Positions 36,601 through 51,600 of a DNA stretch of 64,000 nt are shown here, piece by piece. The translations under genes and the position numbers were made by a program. Under the pieces are notes generated by a model. The model worked only from the letters and a program-made list of their open reading frames with translations. It was not told the origin of the DNA and did no database searches. Origin of the DNA: Hydractinia symbiolongicarpus (lineage: Eukaryota; Cnidaria; Hydrozoa; Anthoathecata; Hydractiniidae); the NCBI RefSeq assembly GCF_029227915.1, contig NC_079887.1, forward strand, positions 7,688,001-7,752,000. Reading direction: 5' to 3'. The first letter of the stretch is position 1, and every line of letters starts with the position of its first letter.

Positions 36601-39600
36601 AGTCAGAAATATTTCCGTCATTTTAATATCAGCATTTTACGGATACGATAACCCCTTTGCCTATTTTTTTCCCAAAATCTTTCATTTTTTACATACCAAT
36701 GTGAGTTTTAGTAGCACATTTTTATAGGTCAAAGAAAAAATCTTTAAAATGCATTTTCTTTTAAAGTATTTTTTAACGTGACCATTTTTTCGGAAAAAAA
36801 CAAAACAATAAACGCTGCTGTGTCACTGGTTCCTATACCTACGTGTTTTGCTTTTTCTAATGCATAAAAGGGAAAAACAACAAATTTTAACAAACTCAAC
36901 CGAAAACCTTATTTCCTAAATGCAGTTTGTTTTTTTAAAAAATATGCAGTGCAGTGGAGATTTGAATAAGAGAAATTTGACCACATACTTTGGTGGAAAA
37001 ATAATTGCTGAGGGGAGTTATCGAAAAAAAGTCAAAGTCAAGGATGAGTTTTAGAGTTCAGTATGTTTTTCGTGGAAATTCCTTATTTTTTAACGAATAC
37101 ATATATTATTATGAAAACTAGTTGTTAATCCAGGAAAAAATCAATAGGTCACTTGTCAGCAAGTTATCTACTTTGTGAGAATCAGGAATGAACCTGCTCA
37201 ATTAATTTCTGGCGGGGGGCTTTTAGTACAGTTATCACAAATCCAGCGGAGCTTGTAGTGAGTGAACGTCAGACTGCTTACTGCACATCCAGATGGAGCA
37301 CTATAGTGCAGGTATACAGTAATTGGCAAATCCAGTGAAGCCCTCACAGCGTTTTTAATTTAATCTTTTTTTTAAAAAAAAAACTTTCGCACAACTTTAA
37401 GTTTAAATTAAAACACAGGTTACAATCTGTTGTTACCCTGTCATAGCAGTCAGCCATTATGTTTTTTTTGTGGAATAAATTTGTGAAACTTTATGAGTAA
37501 ATAGAAAATTATTAATGAGTAACACCGGGATGAGGGCTTAGTACAGGCAAGTCTTGATGCATGTCCGTGTGATACACCCTACTAGGCTTAATACCTTTTT
37601 AAAAACTTTATCGCAATTTTGGATGAGCACAGGCAACATCCTGCCGTAACCCTAAATCAATCATTAAACAATTATTTTTTGCTTGTTTCACAAATTGATG
37701 TCAAGTCTCAGACTTCGTTTAATTGAAAGGAATTTCCATGTAATTAGTATTGTCTAGTCAAACATTTTAGACTGACCTAGGCTCAAGGGAAATCTCAACT
37801 TAACTCTAACTGTATTTCTTAACAGTCCTACTCTAAAACACATTAGGATTTATGTCTCCAGTACCGAGTTTTATTTATTTGAACTCACATTTTTTTTAGA
37901 TGAAACAGTAATGAAATTTATGACGGATGGTGTATTGCTAAAGGAAATGGAAAATGTTTGTATCACAGCTTTTTTATAATGTTTTTTTATGTACCCATTA
38001 AAGACATACGTAAACTGTTAAATTATTAACATTAAATGAGAATATTATTAACGGCTCCAATCCTAATATTCAATCTGCTCCAATATATTATTATTTTGTA
38101 GGACTTTCTGCTCACTAAATACTCCGTTATAATTATTGATGAAGCTCATGAGAGAAGTGTGTACACAGATATCCTGATTGGTTTACTATCGCGTGTTGTA
38201 CCACTTCGCAAAAAGGTTAAAATTATGTAGTGGTATCCTTCCTCATTCAATTTTCTTCACTTACACAATTGCTGCAGTAAACCACTATTTTACTATTTTG
38301 CATTGACAATCAAGCATTTTTTAAAAGCTGTTGGCCTTTCTAATTTTAATTTGTTCACGTTTGAAAAACATTGCTTACTTGATTTAGAAAGGCTTATACT
38401 TCACCTTTAATGGTTACTATTGGTTTCCAACTTATAACTAATTATTAGAATAATCGTCATTGTCCCAAATTGCATTTACAACATCACAGATTTCAACTTT
38501 GTTCCCAGTTTATCTCTTAATACTTGGAATAAAAAAAACATTAAAAAACATTTTCTTTTACACCAGGAAGAAAATGCATTGATATACGAGCTTCATTGTT
38601 CCTTTCGAGATACTGTTTATTTAATAGCATAAATTGTTGTTATTATTTGTTTGCAAATCTTTGGCTTGAGTAACAATCTGTCACTTTTTATCTAAAAGAC
38701 TTAAAATTTCTTCCCTCAAATAATGATTTCACCAATTAATGGTGGATTGTCGCACTTGAACCTCAAAAATTATCACTTTAAAATTATGACTTTCCTTAAA
38801 TGCAAGTTTGATTCATAGGTTAGAGGTTCAAATTTGAGTCCTTTTTATTGCTTTTATATTAAAAACAATAAAAAGGACTTTATAATGAAGCATTATCCAC
38901 AAGTAAAAATACTAACAGATTATTTTTATTTTTGTTTTAGAATAATAATCCAATGAAACTCATTATTATGTCTGCCACATTAAGAGTAGAAGATTTTACA
39001 AAGAATGAACGTTTGTTTAAAATATCCCCACCAGTGATGAAAATTGATGCTCGTCAATACCCTGTTACTATACACTTTAACAGAAGAACAGCTGAAGATT
39101 ATGTCTCTGAAGCCTATAAGAAGGTTGGTTTTCTTAAAATTAAATAAACAGATCTTGTTATCATAGTTCATCATATTTTGATGATACATTGTAAATGAGG
39201 ACTCAAAATTACTGAGTTTTTGCACTTTTAAAATTTTTTAAAATGTGGCACAAGTAACAAAAAAGTATTTTTATTTTTATCTGATAAATTTTATTGACTT
39301 TAATTTAATGCAGCTAGACACAAAGTTTGACTTGCAAAGTGAAATAGTTTCCAACATTTTTGCCAAGTTTTGTGTGTTCTTGTATATAATAACTTTACTA
39401 TGGCGAAAAAAATGATTTTATTTTTGCCAAAGTTCTGACCAACCTAACATTTAATGTAGAATCTAAACATTAATGTCTTACAGGTCACCGAATGACACTT
39501 ATCTGTTTTGTCACCTCGCCATCATGTACACAATTTTTTTTTAGGTTTGCAAAATTCATCGGACATTAAAGTTGGATGGTGGGATATTGGTTTTCCTTAC

Positions 39601-42600
39601 CGGTCAAAATGAAGTTTTAGCATTATGTCGTAAACTTTCAAAAACCTTTCCCAAAAAGAATTGTACTAGTTCTACCAAGGTGACAATTAAAACTTTTAAA
39701 GGAAAAAGCCAGAAGGAGGAGAGCAACTTACCAAAAATAGATTTAGACAGGTATGTATATATTTTTTTCTTTTCTTTTTTTTTAAAAAAAATTTGATATT
39801 CGTCTAAATGGATGTTGTATATTATTGCAATGTTTAAGAACTTTTAAGAACTTATATAAAGCATCTTATAATAAGCTAGCCTTTCTGTTCTTTTATTCAA
39901 AATATCGGTCCTAATGTGGTTCGCTTTTTTATTTAATTTTTAAACTTTTTCTTTTACATAGAAAATAAGAAAGAAAATAAGAAAAATAAGAAAATAAAAG
40001 AGTAAACAAGAACACCATAAGTTTTAATCATTTCTGCACAAAATGTGTTTTTTGATTTAACTTTTACAGAAATTGCAACAGAAATTCTAATTCACAAAAC
40101 TATGACATTGTTCTCATTGTTCTTGGTTTCACATACTTCTCGCAAAGTTCGAATATATTATTCAATGTAAAATTATTGTATTATTTTTTGTTAATTTTTT
40201 TCTATATTTAATTTGGATCTTTAGCTTATTACTTTCATTTGTTACAATTTTTTTTTTAGTATTAAATAAATTTTTCTACCGCCTAATAATTGAACATTCC
40301 AATATCATTCTCAATTCCAAACTTTAGCCTGTTGCCTAAGTGTAACACTCTGTTTCAATTATTAACTTAATTCAACCTAATTTTATTCTAGTTATTCTAC
40401 TGGTCTTGAAGACAAAAAAAATGACGATACTTATGATGATTTTGAGAATGACCAAGATGAACAACTTTGCAGTGAAGTTGAGGATGAATCAGAGAATGAA
40501 GAAGACCAAGATCTTGTAAGTCACATATCTTTATCAAAAAAGTATCGGCTGGCATTGTATTGTTTTATCTTTATTGTTTATTCTACATCTGTTCAGTCTA
40601 ATATACTCAAAACTTTTGTTTTAACTTAAATACAAAGTTTCTACTTGTTGCCATTTCAGGATACATCTGTTTATGCAGCTTCTGTTGATGCCACGTTACC
40701 TCTTCATGTGTTACCGTTATATTCATTGCTGTCCAGTGAAAGACAGGCACAGGTATTTTGGTAGAGCATTTCTAACTTCTATCAGGGGCTTTAATATGAA
40801 TTTTTATTTATTTCGTACTAAGCTGTGTTATTTATAATTAACTAATTTGTAGTTTAAGTGAGCATTACAAAAAATAAATTTTACTTTAAAATCAATCAGG
40901 TTTTTGCTGAACCTCCATCAGATTGTCGCCTATGTGTTGTGGCCACAAACGTTGCAGAGACTTCTTTGACGATACCTGGAATTAAATACATTGTTGATTG
41001 TGGAAAGGTGACGTCTTTAGTATTGCCTATTGATGTAAAAACAAGTTTTTCTTTGAGTTTGTATAATGATGGATTTCTTTTTCCTGCTCCTTTGAATATT
41101 TCTTTCATGCAACATTTCCTTTCTTTTTTTATTGTTTTTTAAATCAAGACATATCTTTTTTATCCACTTAGGTCAAACGAAAGTTCTATGATAAAGTTAC
41201 AGGTGTTTCCACATTTAGGTATTGTTTTTCCTTAGTAAATCGTCTGAGCGATTTTTCTTTGTTTGTATTCTGCAATATATTGCACATTTTCAATTGAAAT
41301 TAATATTGATATGATGAAATCATCATATCGATCTCATATAGTATATTTTAATATACTGACGTATTATTTACAGAATTACATGGACTTCAAAAGCATCTGC
41401 TAATCAAAGATCTGGTCGTGCTGGACGAGTTGGACCTGGACATTGTTATAGGTTTGTTAATAAAACAATTTTGTGGCAACTAATGGCATCACCCAGTTGG
41501 ACTTGACTTAGCCATACAGTGTCTGTAAGCCTATAGTGTTGGTAAAATACCAAAAAAAGATAACAGGGTGATAATTAATAATTTTTTTATCTTCATGAAA
41601 ACATTCTAGATATTCAAAGCCATGTATGTTTAATTCTGCATATGTTTAATTCTGCATAATTATTAAAAAGTTTTTCAATTTACATAAAGTATAGTATAAT
41701 CGAATCTCTAATTGTACATCAACAAGTCTACTTTTTAGTTTTTAAAATGCATATATGGATTCTAATTAGAAAACATATACTAACTTGCCACGAGTCACAA
41801 CTAACTATGTAGAGCTTTGGTGAATACTTGTTGCCCAATTATTAAATCGCTAATGTAAATTATGAGAAAAAAATTACCATTTCCCCTCAAAAAACACTAG
41901 CTGTTGATATAGCCATAACAGTGGTTCCATTTATGCCTTCCTCAATTCACGCAGTTAGAGGCCGCTTAACTGAGTGAGTCAGTTTTGTCCACAATCTATT
42001 TTTTCTAAATTATTTGCATCTGCTTTCATCACTCCAGCCGATTTATAACCAAAATAATAACGGTTTTGGGGAACTTAGTTTATAAACATAAATTACTGAT
42101 TAAGATAAGTTGAGGAAAGCTGGATTACCAGTACACAAGGCTATCCTGATCTTAGGAAATCAATAGGAGTTGCTTTTTAAATGTTACATGGGAATTTTGT
42201 TTGATCATAAAAGTGGTGTCATGCAGTTCTGATGGTGCTACTAATGTGAGAAGCTGCAAACCTAAAAGGGCTGTTTTCTCATACATATACAACTGTAGTT
42301 CATTCCATGTGCCACAATAAACACTTACTGTATAAGCACTCAAATTAAAGTGTCCCTGTTTCTTCAATTTATGCCTCCCCAATTCTCTGCAGGTAGTTGC
42401 AATTTGTATGAGACCTGGAGCAGATTCAAATTGCTTTGAGTCAACATCTAACACAAATTTCTGAGGACGGTTTGCATAAGTTTTCATTACTTCAGCCAAA
42501 CTATAAACATACTTCAGGTGATGTTACACATTTTTTAAATAGACTGAAGTTAGATTTCAAATCAGTATGTGATTTCCATTTCACACTATCCTCACGTAAA

Positions 42601-45600
42601 ATGCAGTTTTCAACCATGCCCATACCAGAAAGTGACGATAAGTGAACAGTCACTCTTCACTACATTGTACAATATCAGTGTGTCTTTATTGATCCTTGTT
42701 TTTATGTAAACAACGTGCTAATCTCTATAATAATGGTCATATTTTGTCTGTATTAATCCGACCAATAACCCTTCTTCAACTGAATTTCATTTACTTCATG
42801 GTAACACATTGGCAAAGATGCACGAAATAGTGATTAGCAAAATGGGCTAACGAATAGTCCTAATATATATCAATACTGAATAAAACAATTATTTTTAACC
42901 TTTAAATTAAAAACGTGATTTCTGATTTATTGAATTTTTTTTTTTACGTGTGCAGGTTATATTCTTCTGCTGTGTTTCAAAATGATTTTGAAGAATTTTC
43001 AGAACCTGAAATTTGCCGTCGACCTGTTGATGACTTGCTATTGCAAATGAAGGTGAGTGATTTTTGAACAATACAGCTTTATTGGATAAGCATTATTTTC
43101 TTATCCCCCTTTTAACACAATGCCTGATGGGTTTTTTTTATCCAAGCTACTATTACTAAATGAACTCATAAATTATGCAATGTTGTCATGCATCTTTTCT
43201 TGACAGGAAAATGCTTATATTTTGGTTCTGATAATATTATAATGCATTTTGTTTCAGTAATGACATTTTATGGTTGTAGTGTTTTGCAAACTATGGAGAA
43301 AGTGTTAAATTCATCAAAATTATTCCATTCGTTTATTTACAAGATAAAAATTAAATTATGTACATAACTCTGAGTTTCACGCTGAGCGATCACCAGATGT
43401 ACACTAACTTAAAAAACTATATCAATGTCTTATACGAAAGAATAAAATAAAATGTAATTAAGTCAAGTCAAGTCCAGTGGGATCGTTTTAATTTTTTCAA
43501 GAAATACTTGTTTGCATGACAGCAAGTAAAAACCAATTCCGTTCTTTTATTTAATAGTTTCAAGTTAGATGTGAATATATGTAATTCTCCATAAGACAAA
43601 TGTTGCATGTGTTTCCACTATTTTTATAAGGAGGGCATGGCCGATTATTCGCCAAGAAAATATCGGTTCTATACCTATTTTCTTCAAATGCCACACGTGT
43701 TTAGACAGTTCTGTGGAGTTTGCCTTGTTTTTGTATCTAAATGTGTGTATATGTTGGTTGTAACGGCGCTTAATGTATTTTTCTTTAAGCCTATGGAGTT
43801 TGCATCTTCTTCGTTGTTAATTGTGGACCCGTTGCATAGATAAATTATTCCATAAAATTTTGATCATTGTTATCTTTTTTCATTAGAGCATGTGTATTGA
43901 TAAAGTAATCAACTTTCCATTTCCATCCTCACCAGATATTTTATCCTTGAAGGTAAGATTAAATTTAGATGAACAGTCACCCCTAATTTCCACTTTTTAA
44001 AATTGTAGAAAAGAAATATGATAACTGTATTTTTGATAGGCCGCAGAAAAATTGCTTTTAAATTTGGGTGCGTTGAAAATTCAAAGGACAAAACAAGGTA
44101 TATTTTAATTTTTAGAATGTCTGTATTTAAAAGCTATTGTGCTTCCTCTAACTAATTATCCACTGAATACCATCATACAATAATAGTTGAACCTGTTATA
44201 TAAAGTATACACCCCTGTTTATTCAAACTTAACACATGGTCGCAATTAACTTTAAAGTGACACCAACTTCGGCTTATCTTTGCTCAAACCATGTTAATTT
44301 CATGATGATTTTAATTAAAAAACTCAGCTATCTAAAAAACTGATATTAAAATAGAATTTTACAAACTTACAGTGTGTTGTTTAATAAGAACTAAAAAAAA
44401 ATTATTAAAAAAGTAACCTTTAGAAATAAAAATACCGATCCAATAATGGCACTTGTTAAAGGAAACATGGAATTAAAAAACTTCATATAAAAATTGCTGT
44501 GGTTTGTCAAACTTTTGTGTGCAACGTTCATGATTATTTATGATATGATTTATTTACAGGTAAGGAATTAGCAATAACCTCTAACCTTGGAAAGTCACTC
44601 TCCAAAATTCCAGTCTCACCAAGGTTTGCAAAAATGATTTGGCTGGCTACTAAACAAAAGGGATGCTTTCCATACATCGTAACAATAGTTGCAGCCCTTA
44701 CAGTTAAAGTAAGTTTTTTTAAGATACTGAAAGGACGCAGGATATTTTGTAAAAATCACCGTATGATATAATTTTGCATTTTTTATTAAAATCATTTGTC
44801 TGCTCTATTATGCTTTGATTATGCTGGTAAACTAATGTGTGCTATAAGCAGGCGAATAACTTTTGATCGTTAATAAAATATGCAACTTTGAATTCAATTC
44901 CAACTGACAAATGACAAGAGAAGTATCTTGCAAAAGAAAGAAAATGGTGTGACAATTAGGGCATCATGAAGTAAACCTATAATAGAGAAAAGTCAAATAC
45001 ACACTCAAAAAAAGCTTTTGTTGATAGGGTACAAGGTGCACATGCTTTGATGGTTTTAATAATGTGTTGCTAAATTAGAATAGTTCGATCTGTAACGGTT
45101 TGATATTATAACTTAATGAATGCAATCATCCAACTTTTGCTATACTTCCTCGATTTACTACGCCTCCTTTAAATAGTCGCACCCTTTACAATCCTCGAAT
45201 TTCTGAAATGCGGTAAATAAAATAATTATGATCATTCCATGACAAGCAATATGTGCTAAAATAGTGAGATTTTGTTTTCTTAGGAAATATTCACTGACGA
45301 TGTTGATTTATCTGATGTTCCTGACATTGAGGTTTATTTTTATTCTAAATAATAATATAATGTCGAGATATTTTGTTTTCAGGATTATTTATCATTCTGT
45401 CCAGCCTATTAGCTGCGTGTTTATCATTCTGTCCAACCTATTAGCTGAGTGTTTAATAGAGGAACAGTTAGACTCCAGCGTGGTTGTTATCAGTACCTGT
45501 ATATTTTTGTAGGCTGAAGACTTAAAGCAAAAGCGTGCTGCTATTACTGTTGCTCGTAGGAAATGGGCAGGTGATGTGAGTGTGTTGGGGTTCAAATTAA

Positions 45601-48600
45601 TTTGATTCTTTAGTTGAGAAATATTGTTATCATTATTTGATACGATATTTAATAAGGTAGCTAAAAGTTTTTCTGCCATAGCTACTACCATTTGTGATTA
45701 AAAGAAATATTTCAACTGCTATTACATGGTATTAAACATTTGTGGTCCATTTAAAGACATTAAACATTTTTATTAGAACTAGAATTAAAGCCTTAGAAGG
45801 TTTAAGCATAAAAACAATGAATTTTATATGCGCTTAAAACCTTTATGGACGCACAACCAAATAATATTATATATAAGATTATGGCAATATTCTCTTTCGC
45901 AAAATAGAAACATTAGGAAATTGTGACCGAGAAAAACTTTTTACCCTCAACCAGTTTTTATAGTTTATGATTTGTAAGGGTTTTTAAGGTAAAAACAAGC
46001 TGTCCCCCAAATTTTCAACACGATTACACTGTAAATTACGTTTTTTGTCGAGACCTATTTTAAAGGGATGCAGAGGTACTTTTACAAGTTGCACTTGCTG
46101 GATTTCTTTTTTAAAGACTATTATTTTAATTATGTTAAAAGATTAAAATAAATATTGGAGTAAGTTTGAAGCATTTTTAGGGACGTTACTTCAGCAGAGC
46201 CTATGATACAGTAAGAGGCAGAAATTACTTTTTGATTACAGTTTATTTTCCTGATATATTAGCTTCTCAACTGCGCTGTACTTCCACCGTAAAGACTTTT
46301 CAAATTTTGTAGTTTCACTAGTAACGATACACATGGCTGGATATATCTTCGGCACGGCTTGTTTACATAGAATTGGGTCTAGATGATAACTGCGAGCAGC
46401 GACGATGTTCTAAATTCTATCAATTTTTTTCACAGGCTGACAACTAATCTTCTATGATTAGCCAAAGCGCTAGTTTATTTTGGGAATACCTCAATTCTAA
46501 TCAAATTTGTCGGGCGTAAATCCCCTGTTTCATTTATCCACGTCCTTTCACTCGTCAGCAATTTTCTTCGCGAATACTTTAAATTCTGATTTGTTGACTC
46601 AAAGTGATGAGGAGTAACTGACATATTTTTAATATCCGAACAAGAAAAAAACATGACAGCTAGTTTTTAATTATACAGAAAGTTTTAGCGAATACAATAT
46701 GAAGGCGTTCATAGCGTAACATGCCAAACTATATTAGTATGTCACAAAGCTCGCAAGTTAAAAAAGAAGTTTTAAACTTTTTGGAAGCGACCACCATGTG
46801 TTGAAAAAAAATTGTACTTACTTCAGATAACTGTTATTTCTTCGGTAATGAATTTCTTATGTAGAGCAGATTCAGGTCAGCCAAGTTTGTAAAAGTACTT
46901 TGAGATCCCTTTAGGTAAGTCTAAATCAGAATTTCTATCTATGCATATCTATGTGTAAATAAAACAAAAAAGGATGGAATGCCATAGTCGCAATTATGGA
47001 ATTTAATATATTATTGTCTTTATGAGGTTTTACCACTGTACTTTACGATTATACAGTTTCATCATTCGATTATGCGGTTTCTTCATTCAGTTGTGTGGTT
47101 TTATTTGGATTGGCTGTCTCTTGATTAAGATTGATGAAACCAATCAAAGGTTCGATTGCTGTAGAGAATTTAAAACGCTCGTTTTGTCAGGATAAAATAT
47201 ATATAGTCGTTCATTCCACTGAATACTGCAAGAACTAGCTCATCAAATTTGAAAAAGAAAACCAACACCTAAAATAAAAGGTCTAGAAAAAAAATTTTTT
47301 TTTTCTTATTGTTTTTTTCGATTTTCGAAAAGCAGCATAATGAAACCTCATAATTGTAAAACAGCATAATGCGGAAACCACATAAAGACGAGACTAAGTT
47401 ATGTCAAAATTGTATATTGAAACGGCATAAGCTAATAGTGAAACCATGTAACCGCATATCGGAACCGCATAATTGAATAGCAAAACCTCAAAAAAACTAA
47501 ATAACCAATTCCATATCTGCAAAAGGCAGCCATAGCATCGTAGGAGTGAATAGTAGCAATACATCTGAAATTAATTACATTCTTGGACTAAGATGTAGTA
47601 ATTTTTAAGTTTGACATTTAGAAAAAAAACCATAACATTTGATTGCTTCAGGTTTAAACCAGCTTAGTCTGAAATTAGGTTTTTTTTCATTTTTAGTAAA
47701 AATATTAAAACTTTCAGCTTCACCAAAATCATGCATCACACGTAATTTAAGTATTTGAAGTGTTTGTAGTCAATTAAGTCCTAAAGTATGATCAAGTCGG
47801 TGGTTGAGATTCACAAAGCAGCATAAAAACAAACTAAACAATGTGATCTATAGAGGAGAGTTTAATAAACTATCCGTTTCAGAGAAGCCAAATTTGTATT
47901 CCATATGTTTAAAATGATTTTAAAATAATTAGTTAAGAGTCTCTGCTGTTTCATCTTCTCCTTTGTTTATAGGGTCCCTCTGCCTTGCTTGGTGATTTGA
48001 TGGTTATACTCCGAGCAGTAGGTGCTTGTGAATATTCTGGTTGTTCAGAACAGTTTTGCAAAGCAAATGGACTTAGATTTAAAGCAATGATTGAAATTCG
48101 AAAATTGAGAAGGCAACTTACGAATGCTGGTTAGATATTTTTATCAGTTCATTTTGTTGCTTAAAACAAATAATACACTAATTGGCGCATTTAAAATTTA
48201 ATACCCAATATTGGTAGAAAGTGAAATGTTGGATTGTAAATTTTCGATGGAGCAGGCCATTAAACCTTAGTAGTGTTGTGTCACCTAGGATTTTTAAACC
48301 AATACTATTTGCTCACCGCGCAACATGAAACTGTTTTGCCTACAGAATTAGAATATGTGTGCTATTATCCCTACTTATTACCCGGGTAAAAGAGCGGCAT
48401 CGTGTTTTTGAAAATCGCGCAATGTGATTGGTTAGAACTTACGTCATAGTGGGCAATATTCCACGGTATTGCTTGCTACCATAGCAACCATGTTTGAAGT
48501 TTATATATGGTAGCATTAAATGTTAATAAACACGAAAAAAGCAAACAAAACGAGAAACAGAAGTGAAACTTACTTTATTTGTAACCAAGTACACAATGAA

Positions 48601-51600
48601 TAGTAAAAATAACTTCAGTTTTGGTATCGATTTTTAATAACTGTACATTTAACATAAACTTTTGATCCAAATCTAATTTATCCGCAAACGATGAAGAGTA
48701 ATTTTGAAAGATGATATAGCCAATAAAAAAACTCTATAGCTAAACGTTATAGCTAAACGTTATAGCTAAGTATCTTCTAAATAATTCTATGTTTACACGA
48801 TATTCGATTTTAAAAATTATTTTTAATTCGAATGTACGTTCCATATGGGAGTAGTTTCAAAGACATGTTTCTACATTCTGCTTATAATGTTATTTTTTTT
48901 GTCGTAAAATGCAGTACCCGGATAATAACTGTTTATTTCGGGCAATACCTTCGAATATTGATCTCTGTCACGCACAAGATCCGGCAATACTTTGATCGGT
49001 CAATATACTCCAGTATTACCCGCCTAACAAGTTATTATAGGTCTATTATTCTTTTATTATCGTTGAATAATTTGGACTCTGACTGTCATCATTTATCACA
49101 AAGTAGATAACGCTTAGTTTGTCCGATTACTGTCTCTTTTCTCCAGCTGAAAACTTTATACAATATTGTAAGGTTGTGATTTATAAACCAAATTTTAGGA
49201 AATTTTGTAAAAAAAGAGAAAAATTATACAAATTTGATACGATTAGTAGAAAGAACTTAAAGTAATATAAGTATTTCTAATGTTTTACAGTTAATCATGT
49301 CAATTCGGATGTGGCTGCATTTATTGACCCTAAAATGAAACCTCCAACAGATAAAACAGTAAGTAATACGTTGATTTGGCATTTTTTCTTAAATATTACT
49401 TTTTGTGACATGCTTATGTAATGTCATACCAGGCGTCCTGTTTTTTTTGAAGCGCTACTTTAAACTTGATTATAAAATAATAATGTTAAGATTTATTGCA
49501 GGTTAGTAACAATCTCTGTTAATATTATAGGCTGTTGCAATACGACAGATCGTCCTTTCTGGTCTGTTCGATCATGTTGCAAGGTATGTGTCATTTACAA
49601 AGAACTCAAAGTGAACGAGCTTTAGTCCCTTTTGTCCACAATATTTTATGCATATTCACAAAAGTATCCATTACTGCAGGTGACGTGAAACTCACTTCGG
49701 GTGGCATTTCACTATCGTCCTGAGTAAAAGGCGATTTTTGATCAGTGCATGTACTCCAAAGTTACGAATACAAAAATTCGACAGCAACCCCATAATGGAA
49801 TTCCACCCAAAGTAAAGCATGTAAACCGTTACGCTTTTCACTGCCATATAGAATTTTATTTCGCGTAAAGAGCACGTCGCCTCATGTAGCAATTCATTAA
49901 AGTACACAGTTTCTGAAGAAATGTATTTTATACCTTTGCTTGCTGTCCGTAAATGCAGTTAGATCGATTGTAAACTTGTACTGCGATGCTTTTACTGGCA
50001 GATTGGAAAAACAATTGCGGCTTACATGTGATATAGCGATTCCTGCAATGTGTCAATACACTCTCACAGTTATCTCTTCTTCTTTATATGTGAACAAATG
50101 TTAACCATGTTTTTGTCATTTTGTTGCAGTCATTTGTTCATTCCTGCTTAAAGTGTTTATTGTTGCGGTTTGTTTAAATTGCAGTTAATATTTCATTTTT
50201 TGTTAATCGATTGATGTTTTAGTCGTATTTCCAGTGGTATCTACATGTTTGTTTTTTGCTTAATTGTGATCTGTTGTTTTTGATAACTTGTGTCGTTTAA
50301 ACTCGGATAATATTCCTATTATTCCGAGACTAATTGCAAATCCTAATAATACTTTGAAGGATATATCATCAAGTAATGCGGATATAGAATCATAATAGAA
50401 AGTTTCGATTTTTAATTTTGTTTGATATTCCATTGCATGTGGCAAATAGACCTCTTCTATTTTGCTACGTACGCATTTCCACAATAACTTACTGTCATCA
50501 TTGCGAGCTATTAAGATGGATAGATCAAGAACAGCAGGAACTGTGTATATAATTCTGAGTGGTATTAACACGTCATCTGCAGTGATGCTGTCTTGATATG
50601 CAAATACATCCTCTTTGTTCATAAGTCCTGCAAAAACTTCTCTATTGCGGACTTTTTTTATCACTTCTTTATAGCTTACTACACTGACAGTTTTTTCTTT
50701 GTAATCCTCTTTAGCAATTCTTTCTTCGTAGGAATCTTTTACTACTGCAACACGTCTTTTATATATCCCTAGATCACTTGTGCCACTAACCAAAGCTGTT
50801 ACTGTGCCTGTTATAACACACACTATTACCATTCTAGTGTACATTACAACACAAGCCAATATTCTTCCCAGTAGTGACTTAGGTACTACATCTCCATAAC
50901 CAACAGTTGTAAGTGTTATAAAGCTCCACCATATGCCAGTCATTGCTCCTCTTAAGAAAGACTCGTTAAAGTTGTCGTTATCTTTTCTTTCTAATATCCA
51001 GGTAAGAATACCATAGACTACAATCAATGATACAGGCAAGATAAATGTATGTTTACAACTAATAAAACCTCTGATAAACTTGTTGTACAATGAAATTCGT
51101 TTCCGAGTAACAATAACTGCTATTGCTGTTGATCTATGAAAGGTGTGACGTTTCATTCCCCGTATTGTAAGAACTGTAGTATTTAACTTAAGGTTTGTTA
51201 TAGGCCCCCACATTGCATTTATTATTGAAACATTACCTGTCCCAAATGGTATGTTTAAGTTTGTAAATAATTCCATAAATTCCTTTTGACTGTTACTCCG
51301 TTGTCGGTATTGAACAAATTCACTTATGTTCTTTTCGGTTTGGTTTTCTTTAAAGCAATAGCTCTTAATTGACCTAAACGTCTTTGGAATTATACCATCA
51401 ATTTCGTTTTTCTGGTCTTTAAAGATATAATATGCCGATACATACATAGTAAAATATGCGGATATACCTCCGCCTCTAAATTCTAATTTATAATTTTTGA
51501 CTAACCATACATCTATAATCAAAACAACACAATCCGTGAAAATATTCCTTTCTCGAAAGTATATACCCCGGCTAAGTTGAAGATTTTTTCTATTGTTAAA

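Larger units (their letters stand above)
42956..49583 (+). other. DHX37: DHX37 coding exons 17-25 (winged helix, ratchet)
   Basis: The exons are 42956-43052, 43887-43952, 44040-44097, 44560-44708, 45284-45331, 45513-45575, 47973-48129, 49291-49358 and 49531-49583. They encode [22 protein letters not shown] (winged-helix start), [55 protein letters not shown] and [10 protein letters not shown]. Every block aligns with the vertebrate protein. Confidence 0.92.
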
